This document shows, one piece after another, positions 1-10,500 of a stretch of DNA of 64,000 bases. Under the pieces are notes generated by a model, which was not told the DNA's origin, ran no database searches, and saw only the letters and a list, made by a program, of their open reading frames with translations. The translations under genes and the position numbers were made by a program. Source of the stretch: Pardosa pseudoannulata (taxonomy: Eukaryota; Arthropoda; Arachnida; Araneae; Lycosidae); contig CM063503.1 in assembly GCA_032207245.1 (NCBI GenBank), positions 59,444,817-59,508,816 of the forward strand, in the 5' to 3' direction. Position 1 is the stretch's first letter. The number at the start of each line of letters is the position of its first letter.

Positions 1-208
1 TGCATACCACTTTGTAGGATAGGTTACAGAAATGCTAGTTACAAGCTGCATGTGACCTACAGTTTGTGATTTTAAAACCCTTGGTGTACATATAAGAACT
101 AATGAAATTTTATCCCTAGCAAAATAATTTTCTATAAAATAAGTTAAAATATAGAAATTTGAAAACCAATATAACTTATAGATACCATGAAAAAATTTTA
201 ATTCTAAC

Positions 209-301
209 CTGCAATTGACTTTTTATTTTTTCCTTTGCTTCATTTTCCATTCTCAGCTCTTCATCTTTAGCTTTTATGTCCCTTAAAATCTTTTCTTTCT
301 C
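209..301 (-). CDS. KIF3B: Kinesin copy A exon, residues 422-452 (coiled coil)
   Basis: Thirty-one codons, almost all Glu, Lys, Arg, Ile, Leu and Met ([20 protein letters not shown] and on), typical of the stalk coiled coil. Acceptor tttctatag, donor gttaga. It is the last copy A exon in the window. Confidence 0.8.
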
Positions 302-3300
302 CTATAGAAATAAGACAGTTTAAAGATACCTTTCAACAACACTTAAATAAAACATTCAGAATAAATACAAAAACAAAACATACTTCAGTCATGAGATTTT
401 GTTCATTTAAGTAAGCTACGCGTTCTTCCATTAGAAGATGCTCCATTTTTCTGACTATTTCCACACTAGCAGGTTCCATTTGCTCAATGACATCACCTTC
501 AATAATCTTATTTTCTTTCTTTTTCTTTCTTTTAGCTTCTTTTAATGCCAACTGGGCTTTCAAGCTGAAATATCACACAAATAAAATATACTGTATAATG
601 AAACAGAAAACTCTTACTTTAAATATATTTGTATACGATTCAAGCTTTGCCAAAATTAATAAACTTAAAAAATCAACCTGCATCTTTCAAGTAAACTCCT
701 TCAAAAAGGAAAACACTAAATAGTAATTTCTTTTCAACTTTTTTTTTAGATTATACTTCAGTACATTTAATGTTTTCTGTCCAAGACAAAATCATTAGTA
801 TAATAATTATTCTTATTAATACTGTCACAGTAATTGTTTATTTTGGACTGTTAGATCATTTTTAAAGATTTAGTTAAGGATATATTTGGTTCATTTTTAC
901 TGTACAAATTATGTACAAAATTTTAAACAAGAATCAAGAAACTTAATGTTATGGACAATCAATAGGCAGTTTTTTTTAATTATAAATATTGTGCATTTAC
1001 TATTTATAAATGAAAGTCTACACTAATAGTGATAGTAAAATCTAATTAAATAAAATTAATTAAATTGATTAATGTTCTTGGTTATGTTTAATTTCAAAGT
1101 TATTGATGTTAAATTCAGTGACAATTTTTGAAAAATCTTAATATTTGAATTTGATATTTATGTCAATTATTTAGAGAATTTAATATTTTCATTTAAAACT
1201 TATATAAATGGTTTATATAAATTGTTTGGAAAATATGATATTTATTTTTAAAATAAGATTTGAAAAGAGTATGAGTGAACTCTCAGGGTAATTTAATAAG
1301 TTAGTTAGGAATATTAAATTTTTGATTTTAAGTTAAATTTGATTATTATTCTGGAATTTGCCATGAAGGAGAGCTGCCTACATGGGCAAATCTTTCTGAA
1401 GGTATAAAATTATAGTGATAAATAATAAAACAATAAATTATTAAACTAACTATTATATTAATCCTAATATGGATAAAAATTTATTTAGAATCACAGATAA
1501 TATGCAGAAAACTAAACTTGGCTTGTGAATTCACACACATATAAATATCATTGAAGTTTTAAATGCCAGATTATCACTTTTTAGAAGTCTATGTTAAGAC
1601 CTTGAAATCTGAGAGAATTTCCTCTTCCCTTTTCACTTGTGCATAGTTATGATTTAAACATGACACATATAGCACATCTAGTGATAAAAATAGTTAATTT
1701 TTGCATTCCACAAAATAAAATTTTTTTCTCCCCAACTGCCTGTCTATGTTTTACAGATTTTCTACACTTAAAGCATCTACATTATGGATACAAGTTTTAA
1801 ATCTATCTGACTGTTTTTCTACTATTCGCTATGAATTCTGCATCATTGTAAATACATATATATGAATACATGAACATAACTGAATAATTGTCTTCTGGGA
1901 GTTAAAACTATAAACTAAAAGAAAAAAATCTAAATCAATTTCATTAGAACTTACCGAGATATCTCTTCCTTATATTTAAGTAAGATGGCATCTTTAGGAT
2001 CAATGCAAACAACAGGTTTGTTCTTGATGTTTTTAGCTCTATTGGCATACCTAAAAAGAATTCAACAATAAATATATAAATATGAGCGCAAGAGGTTTTT
2101 TTAATAATAATTAGTAGATCTCCATTAATTTTAATAACATCTTTTTTCTTTTAATCTCCCTTTGCATGTTCTAGTATTTACGATAGCCCATTGTATATGC
2201 CACTTAGAATAAGATTAAATACATACCTTAAAGTTGTAATAGTCTCATCATAATTGTAACTTGAAGGTCCTATATTTGCAATCATAATGGTTTTTGCATT
2301 TCCTCCCAAGGAATCTTGTAACAGTCTTGTTAATTTTGAATCTCTATATGGAACATGGGTACTTTTACCATCAACAAGAGCAGATATTACATTGCCCAGA
2401 GCTGATAATGAAAGGTTAATTTTTATTGATTCTTTTTGTGTAAAGCCCTATAACAAAAAAGGCATTATTTGTACATAAACAGAAAATTACACTTTAACCC
2501 TGTGAATCACAGTCAGATGACCAAAAAATTTCATGATTCTCTTTCTTGGCTAGAAGTTACTTCCACTACATGAAATTTTTTTTTTAATCTTTTGCATATT
2601 CTGAGGATTACAATATAATCAATCCATCATACCCTAATAAAAATTAAATTAAGTATCACAGAAATGCTTTACCAGTGTAAAAAGAAAGATAGATGAATGA
2701 TGCACATGTTTTTAGTTCCCAAGTACCAAAAATCAGTCTACATTTTAATAGAACAATCTCAGCTTAGTAACAAGGGAAAGGTAAAAAAAAAAAGTTTTCT
2801 GATTATTTTGGCCATCATGAGATTCAAAGGGTAAATTATAAAAATTCAAGTGGTAGATGTGCATCTTACATACAAAACTCACTGAGGAAATTATAAAACA
2901 TTTAGTTTTTACTATTACAGAACTGATAATTGATAATCATAAAAAACCTTACCACAGCACCCGTTTTTGATTGCTTCTCTCTTCCAGCTAAATCTACAAG
3001 ATTCAATTTCCCAATTTTAACATACTGATTTCCTTCAGTATCCGTTTCACAAGACTCTATACTTATAGTGAAGATAGCATGTGACCTGGAGCTATGAGCA
3101 TTCATATTGGTTGTTCTAAAAGAAAGAAATATGTAAGATTTAAATAACAAAATCAAGTCATAAAATATGCAACAGCCTTCTGTAAAATACTACAAATATA
3201 AAGTTTAATATTTAGAGTCAATAAATATAAATAATAAAACATGCAAGATTATTAATATAGCTGCAATGAGCTTTTTTCATAGAACTTTAATGCAGTTTTA

Positions 3301-3833
3301 ACATTAATAGCTGTGTCTTGCTGTTACCTATTAAAATTTAAACAAATTAAATCTTTACTCAAAATCATTTTATAAACAGCTAAAATGATATATCATTTTT
3401 AAATAATTTTCCTAAATTTATGCTCTTACAAAATTCAGAAATGTGTGCACTAACTCAAATCCTGTATTAAGGGGTTAAAAAAAAAAAACTAATGTAAAAT
3501 CTTCAACCGAATAAACTATTATTTTTATACCATAATGAGAAAAGTGTTTATAAAATATATTCAATATTTATAGCTTACATTTTAACAAAACAGAACAATT
3601 GCTAAAAGTATTCAGCAAATTTTTACTAAATTATGCTATAATTATTTTAAAAGAATTTATCTTATAGACAATAGGATATATTGACAATACAAACCCAATG
3701 CTTCTATTGCGCTTTCCATCAATCATAACTTTTTCTAGCTCTTGGATTGTTTTGCAGACTGTTACAGTTAAATCCTGAAGACAAAATATAGGTATATTGA
3801 ATATTTTTATATATTTATAATTCTTTGATATAA

Positions 3834-3925
<92 letters not shown>

Positions 3926-6587
3926 TTTATATTTATCATAATTTATATAATATAGAGATTACATGGCAATTATTTTGTAGATAATGCATCAATTCATAGC
4001 ATTAACATAGTAAAGTTTATTTAGTGATTATCATCTATTTGGTTATTTTATTTAATATTTGCCTATACAGTATCTTTACAGTCTCTGACAAATAATAAAC
4101 AATCCCTCAATATTCTGGTTAACCTCTAAGGGTTGCTGCCAAAGCCATGTTGGCATAGAAAACAGTTTTTAACTGCAATTCTTGAACTTAAAATTAACCA
4201 GACTGAAAGTTAAATCTTGATTTACATGTTGCTACTTTTAACCCTGTGATTTTTTCAGCTATATGTATGTATGCCCTCACTTAATATCAGTCTGGTTGAT
4301 AACAACATAACATTGTAACTTCCAAGATTCAGAAATGCCAAAACCTTAGATTTTTGCCTTTGTATCACAACACTACGCTAAATTGGTCACAGAAAGGAAA
4401 TCAGAGTTAAAAGTAAAACTGGTTAGATTCTGAATAAACCTTATTGCTTGAGCCTCAAAATTCAAATGATTAATGTAAAAAAAAATCTATCAATGTATGG
4501 TCTGAAAGCTATATAAGTATATAAGCATTATTAGAATATTGTTTAACTGTTATATGTATGTATGTATGAGATCATTAAAAAAAACAAAGTCAAACTACTT
4601 CAACAATACTCAAAATGGATTATTTAAAGTTTCCTTGTAGGTACATAGACGCAATACTTAATATGTTCAATATCCAATAACTTACTATCAAAATAAATAT
4701 TTGCATTGAAATTTAAGCTCTAAAATTTACTGTGATTATAATACTTCCTTTTACTTTGTACAAGAAAGAAAAAAATTGAAGGATAAAAATTAAATTAAGC
4801 ATTATGCCTTATCATTATAAAATAAAGCTGATAAAACCATACAAGCACAAAATTTTAATACCAGAGTACCAAAAGTCAACTAAAATTATATTATTACTTC
4901 TTTCCAAAAGTATACAGCACCCAGGCTATTTTATTTTAATTATCTGAGGTGATTAAGAAAAAAGTATGTTTCACACCAATTTGTCACAGTTATTTTCCAT
5001 ATTTTTATTAGACAGATATTTATGAATGAGGAATTTTCACGTTTTCTAATTTTATTTTTAAAAAATAGAAGACAAAAGTAAACAGGACAGTATTTTTTAA
5101 ATTTAATTTGGGGCTTTAATTAGTGATTTCTAATGGGTTTTATATCGACTCTTTAACGTCTCTTAAAAATGCTACTTTCTCTCCGCCGAGTTTGTGACAT
5201 CACAATTCATGAAAACATCGACAGCTTATGTTGTTTATATGGGAGGAGGTGACTTTTTAATTTTTTCCTATTCAAATAATCACATATAATAGAAATTTTT
5301 TATTATGTTTGACATCAAAAGGTCATATTCTAAATACTGTATTGTGCCACTATGTACAAATACATCTAATTGCAATAAAAAGATTTTTTCAGTGTTCCAA
5401 AGAACCCAATATATGTAAAACTTGGTCTAATGCTATGAAAACAGATGAAAAATTAAGCATCCAAATTATCAAAAAAATCATCTCTTTGTGTTTGTGAAGA
5501 CCATTTTACTGCAACTAAACTCTTTTTTTTTTAATATTGCATTTAAAAGTACTGTTGGTTAACCAGTACTATTTTAACTTTAAAAATATTCCTCGTTTTG
5601 GAGTATTTCCACAAAACTTTGTAACTTTATAATGAGTGTATGAAGAAGAATATAAATTACAATAACTATTTGATACATAACTCACAAAAAAAATTATTTA
5701 TTCGCAAGGTGTTTAAATATTTCCTTAAGAGATATCTATTTTCTTGAATTTAGCAGTTCACACTGTGACATCTTTTAATTAAATTGGAAGTGAATTTGAA
5801 AAGATATATTATTTTTAAAATACTCTACTGATATTACTTAAAAAATGCAAATTTAATTCCAGAAACTACATACAGTTTTTGTTTTACATTTATATTAGGC
5901 AATAAAAATGTATATTTAATATATAAATCAAAATGAATAAAAGATTTAAGTATAGGAAAATACTATGAAGAATCTGAACAATCCATACATTTCAAATAGT
6001 CATTTGTGATTTTTTTTTCAATAAATAGTAGAGAGAATATATATTTATAATTAAAGTACCAGAGCAAAATATTAATTTCAGATTTCAACACAAACAAATA
6101 AAATCTGGGTATTAAATTTTCTGAAATTTATACATCATTATTTCCATTTGCCATCAAAACCAGGTTCTATATAGATCAAATAAGCCAATTTATATTTAAT
6201 CTTTTCCTATTACATTTCTTGTTTACTTTAATTTATGAGCCCAAATTATTGGGCAAGCTTATGTTATACCTAAATTAACTCAAAAGTGTACATGCCATAC
6301 TGTTATATGATGTGTACACATCAATTTATGCTAATATAATTTTACAAAATTCCTTCATTCTTTTCTATAAATTATTAAATAAATTAAGATAAGTTGAAAC
6401 ATTAAGATAAGTTGAAAAATATGAAAAATTATTTTATATATATTTTGATTTTGATTCCTCATATTCCCGCTCATATAAAATCGGAGTTATTTCCAGAAAT
6501 GAAAACATTGATATGCTGTAAATTTTTGTGAGATTGTCAGACTGTTCTTTGGTAAGTCCAGGTAAGAGAGACATTTTGAACAAATGT

Positions 6588-6682
<95 letters not shown>

Positions 6683-7507
6683 CAAAATTGATAAAATTAT
6701 CCCAAAAGTCAGAGAAGAAAAAAATACTGAACACTAGAAAATTTTAAAATACTAACAAAGCAAAATACGGAATAGAAAGCTCTTGCTAACAAAATGTAAA
6801 CATTGTATATCATGAACTGTGACGTGACAACAAATCATGGAGCATTTCGAAGTCACATGGTTTTCTCTTAACTTTAAAATTAATTTTAAAAATGATGGAC
6901 ACACTTTTTTACATTTTTGAGAACATTTTTGAATTAACAAGTCTGGAATTATCAGTAAAATAATAAATTGTTCCATTCCCACACATGTGCAAATTCCTCA
7001 ATCTAATTCCTAGCAAAGGATATTAATACAAACATTCACTGGAAAAGAAATCCTACAAAACTAAAATGTATAGCATACTATTAATCGTTATGAAAATTCC
7101 CATTTTAATCTCATTTAATTAAATATTCTCAGAAGGGTTAGTAAAAGTACAAAAGGGATATTAAAGGAAAGCTATAATTACCCCTTGGTACCATTTGAGT
7201 TAGAGTCCCCCATTTTGCCTTATGCCATTGGAAGGAAGTACATACACAGTTACAGATGTTGCAGAATTTATAAGTCAAAGCACAACTCTATTTATTTACT
7301 ATTTTGTCCAATGATATAATTCTAGTGGATTTTTATTAAATCCATACAAAATATACATATATCACACTCCAATAGTTTTTAACAATAGCTATAAATTTTA
7401 TTGCAATTTCTGTAAAATTAGTCTACTCCACAATACTGTTTATGAAATCATCTTCTATGAAAAGTTTAGAACAGAAGTGAATTTATACTTTTTGCAAAAG
7501 AAACAGT

Positions 7508-7545
<38 letters not shown>

Positions 7546-10500
7546 AGCAGTAAGTTTTCAAGGAGTGATTCTTGGAAAATCATTAAAATTGTTTGAAGCA
7601 GACAAATAATTTTGAGTTAATACTAACATTTATAATCAACAATATTATTTTATTATTTCAATCAGAAAGAAAGAACTTGAAACTATACAGTCACATAATT
7701 TATCTCATTCTTATTCAAATTTTAAAACAGTTCTTAGAAGTTTTTAAATCTAAACCCCTAAAAATACAATTAATTTAATATTTAAAAGTTTTGTAATTTA
7801 TTAGGAAATAAACTAAAATTTGCAGAACATTAAAAACATATCTATAGAAAAATACGAAAAATAAAATAATAAAATAATAGTGAAGGAAACTTTTGAAGGA
7901 GGGGAAATGATACTAAGAACTTGGCTTACTTTAACATAAACACCTGTATCATTCCTTTCTCTAACATCCAACTTCTTTTTTGGATCTGGTGAGAGTAAAT
8001 CTCGTACATTTTCCTGATAAATCTCAAGATAAGATGCTGATACAAGAAACTGTGTATTTTCAGAGCGAGCAATATGGCTGAAGATATGTTTGAAGGAGTT
8101 TGGTATGACACCTTCATGCTCAGGATCTCCAATATTACCTGTTTTTTTTAATAAAAGATAATCTTAAAACAAAGGAATAAGAGTTAAGACATTATTTAAA
8201 TCAGAAGAACAGCTAAAAATTTTGAATTTATAAAAGTCTATAAAAGTTTATAAAAGTCTTAAAAATTATCATACCTTCCATAGTATAGGTTTTTCCTGCT
8301 CCAGTTTGGCCATAAGCAAAAACAGTTCCATTGAATCCATTAATGACAGAATCCACAAGAGGGCGAAAAACTTCATCATAGATTTCAGTTTGTTGACTAG
8401 AATTTAAAAAGAAAACAACACTCTAATTAAGAAATGCCAAATAAAAAGAATTAAAATTTTACTTTGTTGGGAAATTCATTCAATCATGGCAAATTATATG
8501 AATTGCAAAATTTGAATGGATATGCAGGGCCCATGAATCTATAACTGGCTGTTATTAATTACCAAATTCATGAACATAGTTACTGAATATCATATACATC
8601 AACTATCCTATTTTTGATACTAAAATTTATCAGCAAAAAATTCTTGACTCCATCATAACTGAAACTCATAACATACAGTATTGTTTTTTAATATTGCCAT
8701 TTGAGCAAACATACACTAATATAAATATTAAAAAGGTTAAGAGCTACAATTATTAGATTCTTCAAATATTTTCAATTTTGATAGTTACAGAACTTTATTA
8801 TCAGTTAGCAATTTGTAAATTGTTTGGGGGAAATAAAATTCATATTACTGACTGGACTAAGATTCTTTACTAGGTTCATCAGTAATGGTGGTAAGTAAAG
8901 GTTTGTGCATAAATTAAACATATGATATATAATCCTTTTCATGCTACCAGAAATATCAGATGCTGTTGGATTTTAATTAAAATTTCTCAACAAGATTGTT
9001 TTTCTTTTGCTCAGACTCAAGAAGTTGAGAGATGAAAGGGATGTTGAAACATTGTAAGAATCCATTTTAAAAGGGATCTGCATTATCCCAGCTAGACAGT
9101 GAAAATAATATTACTTTTAAGAAATAAACCTGTTCCTAGCAGTAGTCTAACAATTTAAATTCTGCAAAACCTATCAATCTATTGAGAGCTATGGACACTT
9201 TTGTCTATAGTTAAAATATCACTTACTAAGTACCCAAATCCAAAGATCTGTACTGAACCAAGATTTTCCTTTTCCCACAAGAGTCAATGATTACAAGAAT
9301 TTAAACATACAGTAAAATCAAAGTCAGGATAATTGAAGCTATCAAACCTAATTAGTTTCAATAATGAACAAAATTTAATATAGAAACAAAAATTTTCATG
9401 AAATGTCTATTTTTTAAAAGTTTCTAAACCCAATTTTCAGAATTTTTTTTTATCACAGACATATTCAATCCATTGATGGGGAATTAAAATACTAAGTTCA
9501 TATTGAGAAAGGTAGCATTCTTACTTACCCACAGTCATATACAGCATCAAATGTAAAATACTTAGGACTTAATTTTTGATTAAATACTTTAATAGCTCCA
9601 GCAGCTGGATAAAGCTTGACAACTCTGAAAGAAATGTCTCAATTAATAAGATTCACGAGGATTTAAAAGAGTAGTTAATAATACAAAATTGGTACAAGCT
9701 TGTATTAGGCCAAGAAAGTGAAGTTGTTAAAACATTACTATTCTAAAAAATGAATGCCAGTTAAAGTATGGTTGAAATCTTAATACTCTTCTTGATATAG
9801 TAGATAAACTCAAAGAAATAGAAATTAACATCTCTGATGGTGATCTTTCCATATTAATTATTTATAACATTCCTAACACTTTTTTAAATTCCTGAATTGC
9901 AACTGAATCTTGATATGAACTGCCAACTCCTAAAATACTACTAGTAAAATTTATGGAAGAATAGGAGGTAAGAAATGATAACAATAACCCAAAACTTCAA
10001 AGAGCTCTTTTCTCTTCAAACAATAAGGAGTATTGAAAACAGAAACCAAGCCCTAAGAAAATCCAGATCAAAATAAACAGTTAAAGAATCAAGTACAATT
10101 ACTATTTCAAGCACAGTCAAAGTTTCAAAAGAAAATTTAAAACAAAAAGTATGATTTTTCAAAACATGAGTCTTCTAATGATTGCTTAAGTAATGCTGTT
10201 TTTTTTTCATAAATGCTGCTTATAATGAAAAATTATTGTGGTGTTTAGACAGTGGTGTCCCCTTTCCTATATGCAATATCTCAAACATGTTTTTCAGAAT
10301 CACAGAACAGTGCACATACCAGCTTATCAAACTACTGAAATTACAGGTAAAGGATTTGTTCATATCTCAATGTTAAATGGAAAAGAAATACAAACAATCT
10401 GATTAGAAAATGTGTTCTGTGCTCCAAAACTCACAACATCTGATACTGAATACACTCAATATAGATAAAAGTTACTACTAATGGTTGCTCAGTTTTGTTT

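Noticed and set aside
487..723. Plus-strand frame opposite the kinesin exon at 384-564
   Set aside because: Shadow of the real minus-strand exon; the same holds at 2287-2478, 52804-52998, 55907-56143 and 57706-57897.
5309..5497. Plus-strand frame of 62 codons repeated at 60713-60904
   Set aside because: Its presence in both copies follows from the whole intron being repeated; it has no domain and lies inside a kinesin intron.
6434..6737. Open frames rich in Tyr-Ile on both strands
   Set aside because: Translated (TA)n repeats; the same applies at 3631-3939, 22149-22397, 25613-25816, 34436-34708 and 44309-44515.
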